From NCBI RefSeq assembly GCF_001039355.2, contig NW_019774659.1, positions 476,201-540,200 of the forward strand: a DNA stretch of 64,000 bases, given 5' to 3'. Numbering within the stretch: position 1 is the stretch's first letter; the number at the start of each line of letters is the position of its first letter. The position numbers were made by a program, and so were the translations under genes. The notes under the pieces are model-generated. The model was not told the origin of the DNA. It worked only from the letters and a program-made list of their open reading frames with translations, and did no database searches. Shown here one piece after another: positions 33,190 through 45,272 of the stretch. This DNA comes from Lingula anatina (lineage: Eukaryota > Brachiopoda > Lingulata > Lingulida > Lingulidae).

Positions 33190-36100
33190 TTATTTCCTCT
33201 TACTGACAGTCACCCAGACTTCGTCTTCAGGGTGGGTCACCAATCCGTAAATAGGTGTCGCCACTATACCTTCCACCATGTGCACCTACAAGACAGGATG
33301 TGGCAGTTTTTATTATACAAAGCAAGAGATTTGTGCTACAGTAGTCCAAATTAGAAACTAGACATGGCAAGCCACCCACAGCAAAAGAAGATGGAAAAAA
33401 TCCTAAGGATGACCTCATCAGTAAAATATTCAAAGAAATTAAAAAACAATACAAGTGCCTCCTTTGTCTCCACTTTGGCAAGGTCGTGTACATAGTAAAT
33501 ATGGTGTCAATTAAAACCTGTCAATCAGAAGTTTGGAAGAAAAGAGTTCACTGCAGTAAATCTACTAAATCAAAATCTTAAAGGACTTACTGTGAATTTT
33601 TGTAGCAGCACTGCCACGACAGAGCAGATTTCTATGTATGTATATTTGAATCCTGGGCATCTTCTGCGGCCAGCAAATCCAAACGGTTCAAAACAAAACA
33701 ATGGGAGATCAGCCTTAGCATCTGCTGAGAAACGATCTGGATCAAATCTGAAACAGATATAGTAAGTTACTTTGTATTTCTGAGATAATGAATTTCACAG
33801 AAAGGCTAGAAACAATTCCAATATTCCCCTTTATTATCCGTCTGTGAGACTTAAGTTTTAGCCAACATTTCACTTTACATGTTCAAGTAAAGATTTCAAA
33901 AAGCTTTACATTTATCAATATTGTTGGTCTCTAATTTGGAGAAATACGTGCACATCAGAATGCTCACTTAAATCATAGCCATGTTTCCATTCAGCAAGGA
34001 CATAACTCAAACTGTCCCTTTTCAGTAGTGCCACTAAATATATTGAACCTCATATTGTCAGCAAATCTAATCCTTTTTACATTTACATCACCAGAAGTTT
34101 GTAACTGTGAATTGTCACACGTGTCCTTATCATGTTCTTCAGAGGTGGGGTAAACATAAGGTAATGATACTGTGTACTATAAAAGGTCAAACAAATTGAC
34201 TAGAAGCAAGCTATGAAGCCGTGCTCAGGAGTAACCAGAAACAGTCAAAATTTGATGCCATACCAGTAAATAAAGGGCTCCATCTCATCAGTCTGGACCA
34301 GAAACTTTTAGACAACATGCCCTTTGATACATCAAGGCCTTAGAATATATGGTCCCAAGATAAAAAAATAGCAATCAGTTATTGAGCAAATTACGTGATT
34401 CTACTGGGCATTCTGCAAAAAGTGTTCAAACCACTGACTGTTCAAACTCTCCACTGCTTTGGTCACTGAGGGTCACTTACTTGTTAGGTACTGGCCACAA
34501 ATTCTCATCTTGTAACACAACTCCCAGAGCTTGGATCACTGGGGTCTGCAAGGAAACCGGTATTAACACTCAGTACATTTTCACAAGGAGAGCACATCTA
34601 CCCATATCTAGATTCAACAAATCTGCAAAGTTTCAACAAACAGTGAGACAAANCTCTGGTTTCAATTCCGATATACTCCATGCTTTCTTTGTGTACGGTT
34701 ATGCACTCGGAACTACTCGGATGTCTCCGCACTCGACAATAACTATGTTGTGAGTATGGAGCTTGCGGAATCAGCCGAGGATTGCCGATTGACGATCAAC
34801 CAATCAGCGTTTTCACCAAACTTTGGTGAAAATTTTTGAAACATGGATTCGATTGGCTTATATAAACTAGGTCAAACTATTTTCGTCAGAGGTTACTTGA
34901 CACGATGGAGATAGGCTACAGTGAAAAGGTTAGTGTCAAGTTAGCTCTGAAGCTCAGGGTGATTCAGCTAGGACATAACTCAAACTGTCCCTTTTCAGTA
35001 GTGCCACTAAATATATTGAGCCTCATATTGTCAGCAAATCTAATCCTTTTTACATTTACATCACCAGAAGTTTGTAACACTGTGAATTGTCACGTGTCCT
35101 TATCATGTTCTTCAGAGGTGGGGTAAACATAAGGTAATGATACTGTGTACTATAAAAGGTCAAACAAACTGACTAGAAGCAAGCTATGAAGTCGTGCTCA
35201 GGAGTGACCAGAAACAGTCAAAATTTGATGCCAGACCAGTAAATAAAGGGCTCCATCTCATCAGTCTGGACCAGAAACTTTTAAACAACATGCCCTTTGG
35301 TACATCAGGGCCTAAGAATATATGGTCCCAAGAAAAAAAAAAAATAGCAATCAGTTATTGAGGAAATTACATGATTCTACTGGGCATTCTGCAAAAAGTG
35401 TTCAAACCACTGACTGTTCAAACTCTCCACTGCTTTGGTCACTGAGGGTCACTTACTTGTTAGGTACTGGCCACAAATTCTCATCTTGTAACACAACTCC
35501 CAGAGCCTGGATCACTGGGGTCTGCAAGGAAACCGGTATTAACACTCAGTACATTTTCACAAGGAGAGCACATCTACCCATATCTAGATTCAACAAATCT
35601 GCAAAGTTTCAACAAACAGTGAGACAAACAACACTGAATTTGTCTCACCCAATACAAAATGCTTGCTATATGGGTTTACATAATTACAACATTGTTCCTT
35701 CTTATAAGAAAATTTAAGGTCAACATGGTCGAGCAGTATTATGAATATGTAAGCTATATTAAATATGGGACTCACATTTTTTACAATTTTATGACCTGCC
35801 AGTTCTGTATCGAAGTCTTGTTGCCTAGCAACCCATGTAATAAGGCCAGCACACCTCAAACTTTCATCTATAACTTGGTGGAGGTATCTGAAAGACAATT
35901 ATAACAGAGAACAATGCGTTATTACTACTCAGTGAGAAGCAGTATGAAATTATCCATTATTAAGGAACCTCTGTCTCTGTTTTATCCCTTTCAGCTCTTT
36001 CTCTCACTCTCTGTTCTTCCCTTATCTCTTCTCCCCTCTCTTTATCGGCTTGCTTTTCTCAACCCCCCCCCCCTTTTTGTTTAATTCAAGTCTGCAAGGA

Positions 36101-39100
36101 CAGTTTCCCCCATTCCCCCTATCTCTAAAAAAGCACTCACTCTCACTTATGCAACAAAACTTACACCACCATACACACCCATACACACCTAACCCTTCCA
36201 CAAAACACACACACACAATTACGCACACACAATTACACACACTTACTCCATTTTGCTGATGTTGGAAGGGTTGATTTTTCCGGTCTCCCCTAGAGTACTT
36301 TTAATCTCATCATAGACCTTCTGTTGGACATCTTGGTGGGTGGCCAAGAAGTAGATCAGCCAGGACAACACTGCAAGGAAACCAGCTTCTAAATTGGCTT
36401 CATCCTATTCCTGTATCATCAGTCTAAGCTGATTAACCTGACTCACTAAATACAATCACCTTTTTTCTAGTTAACTGAATGATACACCTCTTGTTTCAAA
36501 CATAATTGTATAATCACCAGCTTTTCTGTATTTTACTTAACACCATGAGAGGGTGTCATTCAGTTGAGCTGATTGCAGACAGCGAGAGCACCTCAGAGTT
36601 GGGACGATCCACTTAGACCGATGGTGTCTTTTGGGGAATGGAACCTAAGACTTATACTGTGTAATGATTAAAATGATGCTGACCTCATCTGCTCACTGGT
36701 GACATGGTCAGAAAACAAAGATCTACAAGTAGCCAAAATCCCCATAGTACTTATTGATGGTTTTAATTTTACAGATTTATGGTATAATTTCGAGAAACTG
36801 AAATACTGCAACCTGCAACATATGCCAATCATATTACATCACCTTCCTTAATTGTCAAATACCTTTATTTTATTAAGCACAAACAAAACTATACAAATAA
36901 TCATACTTAATATATTATACTGAAAAATAAATTAAAAAATTTAAAAAAAAATTGAATAAAAATATTAATAATAATGAATAAATTTAATAAATAAATAAAA
37001 GGTCATAACAATTTTACAATCCACTCACAGTTTCCAGTAGTCTGAAAGCCTATCCCCAGATATGTGATGGAGTCACTGAGAGCCTGTGAGTCAGAGTGCA
37101 TGGCAGCTGTGCTCAGGAAGCTGGCTGGACCATGGACAGTTTTATCTTTGGACTCACTGACCACCTGCTGGAAGGCTGTATGCAGGGCTGTCTTGGCTGA
37201 AACAGGAGATGAACTGTGTTAAGTGTGACAACTGGATGTGTAGTGTGTTAGGTGTGACAACTGGATGTGTAGTGTGTTAGGTGTGACAACTGGATGTGTA
37301 GTGTGTTAGATGTAACAACTGGATGTGTAGTGTGTTAGATGTAACAACTGGATGTGTAGTGTGTTAAGTGTGACAACTGGACGTGTAGTGTGTTAGGTGT
37401 GACAACTGGACCTGTAGTTGACAACTGGACATGTAGTGTGTTAGATATGACAACTAGATGTGTAGTGTGTTAAGTGTGACAACTGGATGTGCAGTGTGTT
37501 AGGTGTGACAACTGGATGTGTAGTGTGTTAGGTGTGACAACTGTTTGTGTAGTGTGTTAGGTGTGACAACTGCATGTGTAGTGTGTAAGGTGTGACAACT
37601 GGATGTGTAGTGTGTTATGACAACTGGATGTGTAGTGTGTTATGACAACTGGATGTGTAGTGTTATATGTGACAACTGGATGTGTAGTGTGTTAAGTGGG
37701 ACAACTTAATGTGTAGTGTGTTAGGTGTGACAACTGGACGTGTAGTGTGGTAGCTGTGGCAGTATGTTGTGTGAATGATTTCGTCATTAATATGGGCATT
37801 CTAAATTTTCAACACAATGTAAATGCATTTATCAAGCACACGTACCTGTTATATGTACTTCATATACAATAGTACTCACCATCTGTGAACCGTTTCTCTT
37901 TTTGACTTCCTTTCTCTGGAACTTCACCAGTTAAAACCTCTTGTTCCATCTCATGCCAACACTAGAATATAATTATACAACTTTAAAGTACAGTGAGTCA
38001 GTCATGCATTTTTTATATACCTTATCAAGCATATATATACGGAATCAAACATGGTTTGCCTTAATATCTACTGCTTTGAAAAACAGCACAAATATGTCCA
38101 ATTACTTTAAAATCACATGCCACTATCATGTACCCCAGACACAGCCAAAATGACAGTCCTTCAGGCACAGACAAAAGAAAGCCTTCAGGACCAGGATTTA
38201 TTAGAATCAACTCAATTTTTCTGAAAAGCAGTGCATCAGATGTTTTGCGAAAAAAATTGTAATTCAAAAATCAAATACTGTCAGATGATCACCTGAACTG
38301 ACATAATTGTTTGAAGTTTGTCACTCCAAATGTCCAGCAATTGCATCATATATTTTGCCATTTTTATGCTATAACAAAACCACACATCTATTATCACTGT
38401 GACATCATAATAATTTGTCACTTACCACATCAAGATTCTTTCTTAGAGACACAACGTCTTTGTCATCTTTGAAACTTCCTGGGAACAGTGTCCTCAGTAT
38501 CCCTTTAAATGACAGGGCCAGCATGTGCTGTGTGAGTGGAATGTGTTGGTCATCTACCATTGTGCCCCATTTGGCAGCTAATTCTTCAGCAAGCTGGAAT
38601 TGCATGTACATGAAATAATTTGGTCAGTGAATCTAAAGCCAGATGACCTTGAGGTTAGAGTGTCTGCCTCTGCCTCATTTCATGTGCAAGATGGAACTGA
38701 ATACACAAGGTGACTCTTTTGCTGCTCAAAATAATTATTAATGATCATCACCACCAACAGTACCATGACAATATATACAACTGACCTTTGAAAATATAGG
38801 ACTCATCTTCAGGAGCTGCTCGTTCCTCATGCTGCCATCGTACATCTCTCGCCTTTTCCTCCCTGCTCCACCATTGGTAAAGAGAATGCTGGGAGCACCA
38901 AACAAAGGTTTATAAACTTCATATAATTCAGCTGAAATGAGATAGATTACATTAAATCTTTAATAATTGTATTACTTGGCTTTTAAATTGTAAGTAGTAT
39001 TGACATTTCAAATGGAATGCACCATACAAAAATAAATTATTATTACTATTATATCAACAGTAGTCAAAAATGCATTTCGAGCCCATTCAGAATAGAAAAT

Positions 39101-41736
39101 CCACAGATCAATTATGTGACACTACATGTACACCACAAATGGTTTTCCCCATCTCCACACACGCCGTCCTTGCAGGGTCTAGCAATTAAACCTCGGAGCC
39201 GTGATTTAATCCATTTAATGGCGCATATGGAGGCAGGGAGACCATCAGCGGATTAGAAAGCTCTTCTTTCATGTAGGGTCTGCCATATTTGTTCCATATA
39301 TCAGGGGATCCTCAAATCTTCTATTCCGAAGGGGCTCTCAGGGTGACACACCTGGTCAAGTCAACATGAAGAGTGACATACCTGGTCTATCAAAAACATT
39401 GGACTGTTGACTAAACAACCCTGGCGATGCAGTGCTGACCACCATTTTCTGACCCATCCAGAATGAGGCTATAGGTCCGTGTGTCTCATGGAGTTCAACC
39501 AGAAACTCATGGAGACTTCCAGCCTTGGCAATGTCAGCTAGGTTCCCATCGCTGCAAGTAGAGAAGAAATCAGTGAAAGATACAAAGAAGAATGACCATC
39601 TACCAGTATGTAACTTTGAAAGTATAAGTGCAGTGTATGAAATTCAAGGAAATTACTAGCCAGACCGCCAAGCAGGTAACTCTGAAAAGTTACCAGCCCG
39701 GTCATGTAGTTACCTGCCCTAGTTATGATAACCCCTAGAGTTAAGAGAGGTATGCTGAGGGGGGTCTAGAATGTATTCTTGGGAGAGTAAGTTGGAAATG
39801 AAAGGGCAATATCATGCCTTATGCGTGGACATTTAGAAATTGGTTGGAATTTCTACTGAATGATACCTTGTCAGTGTTGGATTTAGAGGGGGGGTCCTTA
39901 CCCCCCCCCCCCCTCTCAATTTCTGCAAAAAAAAAAAAGAAAGAAAAAAAATTCACCTCTTGAAATAACACTTTTCACTACCTGAATCATAGTTCTAAAC
40001 CATACCAAATGGCACCATTCACCATCTAAAATACCCAAAAATTTCAGGGCCCTTTAGCGGGCGGGGGAGGGGGGGGGGAGTCAATTCAGTTTCATTTCTT
40101 CTTCAATAATTTATTCATAACTTTTATTCCGATTTGGTGATATCATTTGAACACAATTTTTGCTTTTCTGTGTAGCAACAAGTATGGCCAAATACATATA
40201 TATTCTTGTCAAATAAATCGATTTCTGTGCTGACAGTAAAGAAGAAAGAATTCAGCACGTAGGGTCCCTTTGAATATCGCTTAAAGCGGTCGGGAACTGT
40301 CCTGCACGCTAAATGGCCCATAGAGATAGACAGTCCTGCAGGGCCCTGTGTTTGAAAGCATCGCTTATTGAGAATAGCTATATCACATAGAGGCTACAAT
40401 ATATTATATGGGGCAAGTATGGGCGAGTTATTGGATCGAGATGCTTGCGCTTGCTCGCAATGCGTGATACTTTCGAGTTACGGTTTTACAAAAAAAAATG
40501 TTGCCGTTCAACTCATTGCAAATCGAAGTCACCTTTCCATGGGTCCCAATTTGTTCTCTTTCGTTTGGTTCTGTCGTAATCTTTCTTATTTTTATATCTT
40601 TTCTTAATTGTTTTTCTTTTGTGAGCTTCTCTATTGGACTTGAAAAAATTTTTTTCATTTTTGACAGCCCAAGATGAAAGCACGTGGGAAAAGAACTACA
40701 CCTGACACACGGCGTAAACTCGCACCTTCACTCATAATTTTGGGATTCAAATTTTTTGTAAAATTATCCTTTAATTTCCTCTATTGCCTTTATTACTGTT
40801 GATTTTAAGCACTTCATGTACCCGTAAGTCTATTTAATCAATATCGAAACTTTTTATACTTTCACATTTTTAGTACTCTCAACCTACAAATTGCTACTCG
40901 CGGTATCTCCTCTACACAAAACGTAACGTTATGTGCACTGAACAATGTGCCTCGTTTCAAATTGTCTTTCAACTTCATATCACACAGACGGAACTTCGAA
41001 AATGAGGCCACTAAGAGGGAGACTGTTGGTTACATTTCGATACGAGCGTTCAATTGCAAGCTATTTGGTTAGTTCTTTGCTTCTATGAAAGTGGGTGTAA
41101 ACAGTGAGTTGATTTGATATTTTGCTGAAATCGCTTGTGAACATAGACAAAATAAAAGGTGAAAATAGGCTGTAAAAATAACCAGCCTGTCGGGCGGGTA
41201 ATTTGTAAATCTTACCAGCCCGGCCTGAAAGTTACCAGCCTCGGGCTGGCGGGCTGGCGGCCATTTCATACACTGATAAGTGACATCAGCAGTACATAGA
41301 CTATTTTGAAAAAAAATTAGTGCTTCATTTAAACAATGCCTATAATCACTGTCAAACTGATCCTAATAAATACTAGTAATATAATATAGACTTAACAATT
41401 TAGTCACATTACCTTGCAATGACCATATCTATCAACCATTTTCAGTGATATTATTTTACCACTTCAGGCTACTTGACAATGACATGATTCATCAACTGAA
41501 ATATCACAATATATCACCATAAACGAACCAGACAAGACAAATATGTCTGTTGTCCATTACCATCATAATTATTACCACTCACACAATTGTGATAAGTAAA
41601 AAGTATGTTAAGTTGCATCAATTAACCTACTTTGGATCAGAAGGGTCTAATCCAGGAATACTGGTCACTTTTCTTGATCCCTAAAAGTAAGCAAAATATA
41701 AAATCTATCCGTTTTTCATGCAATTTCATAAGCATG

Positions 41737-41825
<89 letters not shown>

Positions 41826-42185
41826 TTTTTCTAAAAACATGTTCTATTTCTGTGTGGACAAATTGTATGCACGGTTGCAATATGAACATTTTCCTGTTTG
41901 CTCCTGTTTGCAGAAAATGCACTTAATAAATGAAATCGATCAGCAGAAAAAAAGTACTTGTACATGTACTTATACCACTACAAGTACTGTAGTACAACCA
42001 GTAGTACATGCACGGCACAGTACATGTATGAGTCACAGATGGTGCTTTAACATGATGTTGCATTTCAAACAAAATCAAAAGCAGACATTTTCATAAACCA
42101 GTGCAATACTTACAGGATATAAGTAAATAACTGCTCCCAGCAGAGCAAGGAAAAAGGTGATTGCAAAAATGACAAAATCCAACAT
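33190..42185 (-). CDS. CYP20A1: Cytochrome P450 20A1, 12 coding exons
   Basis: Exons (minus): 42185-42114, 41680-41631, 39551-39382, 38931-38786, 38593-38426, 37961-37880, 37196-37029, 36370-36247, 35887-35776, 35521-35457, 33747-33591, 33285-33190. All junctions are GT-AG and all phases agree; 469 residues against 462 in human CYP20A1. The N-terminal membrane anchor MLDFVIFAITFFLALLGAV and the block DGNLADIAKAGSLHEFLVEL are close to the human protein. Helix I reads YLGIGFQTTGN and lacks the usual acid before Thr. Helix K ExxR is ESLR (335-338). The haem loop is PFGFAGRRRCPG, thiolate Cys416. The C-terminus is EDEVWVTVSKRK. An ER-anchored orphan P450 with no agreed substrate. Introns hold a minisatellite, a hAT-like MITE and a (TA)n run; exon 10 has a duplicate at 34481-34545. 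Confidence 0.95.
33960..34652. repeat. Copy of the exon-10 block in CYP20A1 intron 10, ending at an n
   Basis: The segment from about 34000 to 34652 repeats at about 34971-35630 (starts AGGACATAACTCAAACTGTC, ends CAACAAACAGTGAGACAAA). The first copy stops at an n (34653). The copies differ by a few bases and small indels. Confidence 0.85.
34481..34545 (-). pseudogene. Duplicate of CYP20A1 exon 10
   Basis: A 65-bp exon with intact acceptor (CCTTGCAG|ACCCCAG) and donor (CTAACAA|GTAAGTG), encoding TPVIQALGVVLQDENLWPVP as exon 10 (35521-35457) does; the one difference seen is silent (CAA/CAG). Because 65 is not a multiple of 3, using both copies would shift the frame. Either copy gives the same protein, so which one is used cannot be told. 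The adjacent n makes an assembly or allelic origin possible. Confidence 0.8.
34654..34970. other. Unique insert with CCAAT and TATA motifs
   Basis: A 317-bp stretch between the two exon-10 blocks. It contains CCAATCAG (34800), an inverted CCAAT (34853), TATATAAA (34859-34866) and, about 40 bp on, an ATG at 34905 whose frame runs into the repeat. No homologous protein was recognised. Confidence 0.35.
36178..36242. repeat. CA-rich simple sequence
   Basis: Imperfect (CA)n and ACACAATTAC repeats next to the donor of CYP20A1 exon 8. Confidence 0.8.
37210..37752. repeat. About 30-bp minisatellite in CYP20A1 intron 6
   Basis: About 18 copies of GTGTGACAACTGGATGTGTA followed by GTGTGTTAG, with point variants and a few shortened units. 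It starts directly upstream of exon 7 on the gene strand. Confidence 0.92.
39868..40085. repeat. G/C-tract MITE-like element, copy 2
   Basis: GTTGGATTTAGAGGGGGGG, a C-run, then ATCATAGTTCTAAACC and GGCACCATTC, as in 101-353. The right end runs into a G-tract near 40080. Confidence 0.65.
40335..40485. repeat. Foldback MITE family R2, copy 4
   Basis: TTTGAAAGCATCGCTTATTG on the left pairs inverted with GTGATACTTTCGAGTTACGG on the right; the ACATAGAGGCTACAATA segment matches the 26380 copy. Confidence 0.7.
41738..41830. repeat. (TA)n followed by a T-tract
   Basis: About 35 TA units then 22 T in CYP20A1 intron 1. Confidence 0.95.
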
Positions 42186-43726
42186 TTTCACGATCTTTAG
42201 ATACTTCAACGTGGAACCACCAGAGCCCTGCAACACTTCCGGATTGAGTATTTCTATCCGCCAAGGTTATCCTNTAAATAAAACTCTGAATTTATTGAAT
42301 ATATCCAAAAAGAGCTGTAAGGGTCATATAGGCTACCCAGGTTTAAGTAATTAATATGTCCTATAGGTAGAGGTCCATAAACTCAACACCCCATAACTAA
42401 GAAAGACAACACTAAATAAGGGTTGGGATTTTATTTCAAAATTCAGAATATAAACTAAACATTGTTTGCATGAAAGAAAGATACGATCATAAAGAAGAAC
42501 AACAATTTTAAAGTTCCAATAAATGATTTTAAAATTTCAAGTCCCTTTTAAGTGTTACTTACCTCAGTCTATTATGTTTAATTTTCTTTTTTAAACTGTA
42601 CTTCTTCAACCTTCGGGGTTGCATTTTTATTTAAAAAAATGTTAATATTAACTATTAATTTATTAATCACCACCAAGATGTAATCCATTTATGTCCTACC
42701 TTGAAAACGTCATCAAAATTCATCCGTAATTTTGGATAATGTTGCTAATAGACAAACTGGCATTCTTAATTAACTTAACAAATTCACGACCCACAAATGA
42801 TATTTAGTCTTCAAGCAATCAACCGATCACTGAGTCAATCAATCAAGGCAATAGGAAGTCCTTGGTAGGTTTTGATAAATTTATCTAGCTATATCAGATA
42901 ACATCCAGCTGCCTGCCATATAAACACCCCACGTTGCCGGCTTTGGGTGCCTAGTTTGCAAGCGCAAAGTTGACGGAGCTATTAATATCCATACATACAT
43001 GTAAACAGGATATATGAATATCTTTTTTAAGCCGCACGTTTTTTTAATTTACTTCATCACATTTGATGATTGGGTGTGTGCTAAGTGTTTATAACAGCAG
43101 TGTTTATAACAACTGAATATAATAACAGTGTTGGCATTTCCTCGTAATTGAGGTCCAAATAAAACATATCTTAAAAATATATAAGGAGAAACATTTAAGA
43201 GCACTGCACAGTGCCAGGTGGTGACATCGCAGACAATGTCTGATGAGGACCGTACCGAGGGGGGTGTAGTGGTAGGTGAAGTAAACTCCTCAGCGTCTAT
43301 AACCGAGGGAACGGTGTGAACCGAATGGTAGTCCTAGTAACGCAAGTCTGACCCGACAATGCAAGTCCTAGGTCTAGCGTTTCTAGATATGGATGTCCTA
43401 GGACATACGTTACTAGGATTTAACGTCCTTGGGACAACAGTTACCAAGGAATGTAAGTCCCATTGAAAAGAATGCAAATCCGGATGGGACCTGTTTTCCT
43501 GATTTATACTAGGACTATATGTCCGATTTGACTTTTTCTCTCACACTTAAACGGAAGTTACATATAATAAATAATAATATGTGTGTATTAAAGTGACCGG
43601 TGTGATTACCTTTATTATATTGATATTCACAAACTGAATGAAAAATAATTATGAAAAGTAACACGTAAGAAGTTGTAATAAAGTTATTTTCATTTTAGTA
43701 GACCTATTCATTTCTCAGATAAATTT
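42186..43726. promoter_or_regulatory. Divergent CYP20A1/AAAS upstream region
   Basis: Sequence upstream of the CYP20A1 start codon. No clear TATA box or CpG-dense block is seen. It contains an n at 42274. The AAAS first exon(s) would be expected between here and 46292, but none was recognised. The stretch 43330-43520 has several TCCTAGG-type short palindromes (GTCCTAGGTCTAG, TGTCCTAGGACATA). Confidence 0.3.
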
Positions 43727-43948
43727 TCAAATTGGAGCCGTTGACGGCACCTTTAAAGGTGCATCCCCTTCAATTTGTAGGATGTACGCTCCCGATTTTG
43801 ATATTCTTTTTACTACTCCCCTAGCCAGAGATCTTCCTGCTTTCCACCTTACGACTATTCGCCAAAGTTTATCATCATGACCATCATCATTTTTGCACTG
43901 TCCGTCATCCGAGACGTCCTTCGCTTTCCTCTTATTTACTTTATAAAA
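43727..43948 (-). CDS. Uncharacterised short open frame, possible exon remnant
   Basis: A minus-strand frame of about 70 codons without an ATG: KRKAKDVSDDGQCKNDDG, KLWRIVVRWKAGRSLARG, VVKRISKSGAYILQIEGD, APLKVPSTAPI, stop at 43727. The charged, low-stop composition differs from the surrounding DNA. Its upstream side abuts the MITE at 43948, which may have cut it off. No family recognised. Confidence 0.2.
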   Translation of the reverse strand, partial: FYKVNKRKAKDVSDDGQCKNDDGHDDKLWRIVVRWKAGRSLARGVVKRISKSGAYILQIEGDAPLKVPSTAPI

Positions 43949-44879
43949 TCATTGAGAATACAATTGGAGTCATTTGACTCTCTAGTCAGAGTCCAGCACC
44001 CCTTGACCCTCATGGAGTTAATTTGACTCCTATAAAAGGGTCAAATTACCCCACTACCAGAGTTTTAGACTCTCTTATCAGAGTCAATCACCCCCTGGCT
44101 CTCATGGAGTCAATCTTACTATAAAATCAGAGTCAAATTATCGGGGGCCAGTGTCTGGCTGACTCTTTTCACCGACTCTTTTCGCTCGCTGGACAGTAAG
44201 CTTCGTTTCATTACTTGTGATGGCAGTGAGCAGACGGCGTGGAGAGAACAGTTTTCATCATCCTTTGTCAGTATAAACATTACTTTATTGGCCATAGTTG
44301 GTTTTATGCATGAACAAGTGATTTTCTGTGTGTTTCTGCATGCAGAATTCGTGCACTTAATTATTACTGACCTGGGCTTTCAGTTGCCACACCCTTTATG
44401 TGATATGTTGGTACACAGGTCAAGCAGGTTTTGTTTCCAGGTTGTAGGTTTGACCCACCAATGCATGTCAGTGGAGAGATACGCTCACTCATTGGTATAT
44501 TTGTGATTTGTGATGTTAAAACACATCACATGTGACCGCATGGCTTAGTTGTTAGGGTGGGTTCCAGCCCGTCCGGAGACATAACAGTCAGGAATGAACG
44601 ATACTTTCCGTTTCTCCCCTTGGCACTGGTGATGTTGTTTTTGTTCATGATGTGCCAAGGAGTCAAAACTTCCTTAATATGGGGTCATGGTGACTCTTTT
44701 GTAGAGATAAATCAAGGGATGGAGGGATGCGTGAATGGAGTCAATTGTGACCCTCCTGTGGCGTCTGGGATGGCATTTCTCCATCGGAGTCAACTAGACT
44801 CCAATTGGGAGTTATTTTAGGCACCACTGCTGGACTCCATGTTTGGAGTCACTTGGACTCCGATTTTATTCTCAGTGAT
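43948..44879. mobile_element. MITE rich in GAGTC motifs
   Basis: Ends ATCATTGAGAATACAATTGG and, inverted, CCGATTTTATTCTCAGTGAT. GGAGTCA or TGACTCC occurs many times in both arms (for example 43968, 44022, 44746, 44778, 44845). Two short plus-strand open frames inside have no recognisable homology. Confidence 0.75.
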
Positions 44880-45272
44880 AGCTTGTCATGTTCAATCTGA
44901 AATAATCATTACAATATATAATATTGTAATGATTATTTTAATCTGAAATAATCATTACAATATTATATATATTCAGAAATTTAAATTAATGACAGACCTT
45001 TTCTTCTGTAAGTGAAGTTTGACGGAGAAAAGCAATAATAATATTTGTCCTCGGACCCAAAATCCTAGAGACAGTAGTCCCCCGGACCTAAAATCCCGGA
45101 AATTGTAGTCCCCCGGACCTTAAATACCAGACACTTTCCAGGAGCATAGGTCTGACGGACTGACATTCCTGGGAATGTATGTCTGTATGTAAGCTTATAT
45201 GGCCTCTGTAAACGAAAATAATGTGTATTTTGAACATTATGAAAAGTAACTGTAAATGAAAGCTTATTTATA
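44880..45272. repeat. Palindromic AT block and CCCCCGGACC repeats
   Basis: AATAATCATTACAATAT and its inverse ATATTGTAATGATTATT alternate at 44901-44970. AGTAGTCCCCCGGACCTAAA occurs twice (45071-45125). No gene. Confidence 0.6.

Larger units (their letters stand above)
39631..41274. mobile_element. hAT-like nonautonomous element in CYP20A1 intron 2
   Basis: Ends CAGTGTATGAAAT and, inverted, ATTTCATACACTG, with further inverted matches inside (ACCAGCCCGG, GGCGGGTAA against TTACCTGC). ATAAGTG flanks both sides (39624-39630 and 41275-41281). The CAGTG start and a 7-bp (perhaps 8-bp) duplication fit hAT. It holds no transposase frame, but contains other elements at 39868-40085 and 40335-40485. 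Confidence 0.75.

Noticed and set aside
37210-37752. Regular repeats that look like a CRISPR array
   Set aside because: Units are directly adjacent without unique spacers, and the array is in an intron of an animal gene; it is a minisatellite.
38285-38375. Possible extra CYP20A1 exon (QLLDIWSDKLQ on minus)
   Set aside because: Exons at 38593-38426 and 37961-37880 join in phase and align without a gap to human CYP20A1, and the candidate has no frame-compatible donor.
41632-42096. 154-codon plus-strand open frame
   Set aside because: Mostly translated (TA)n and a T-tract, antisense to CYP20A1 exon 2.
43236-43322. Short ATG frame (MSDEDRTEGGVVVGE) as AAAS exon 1
   Set aside because: No similarity to the Aladin N-terminus and no convincing donor in phase with 46293.
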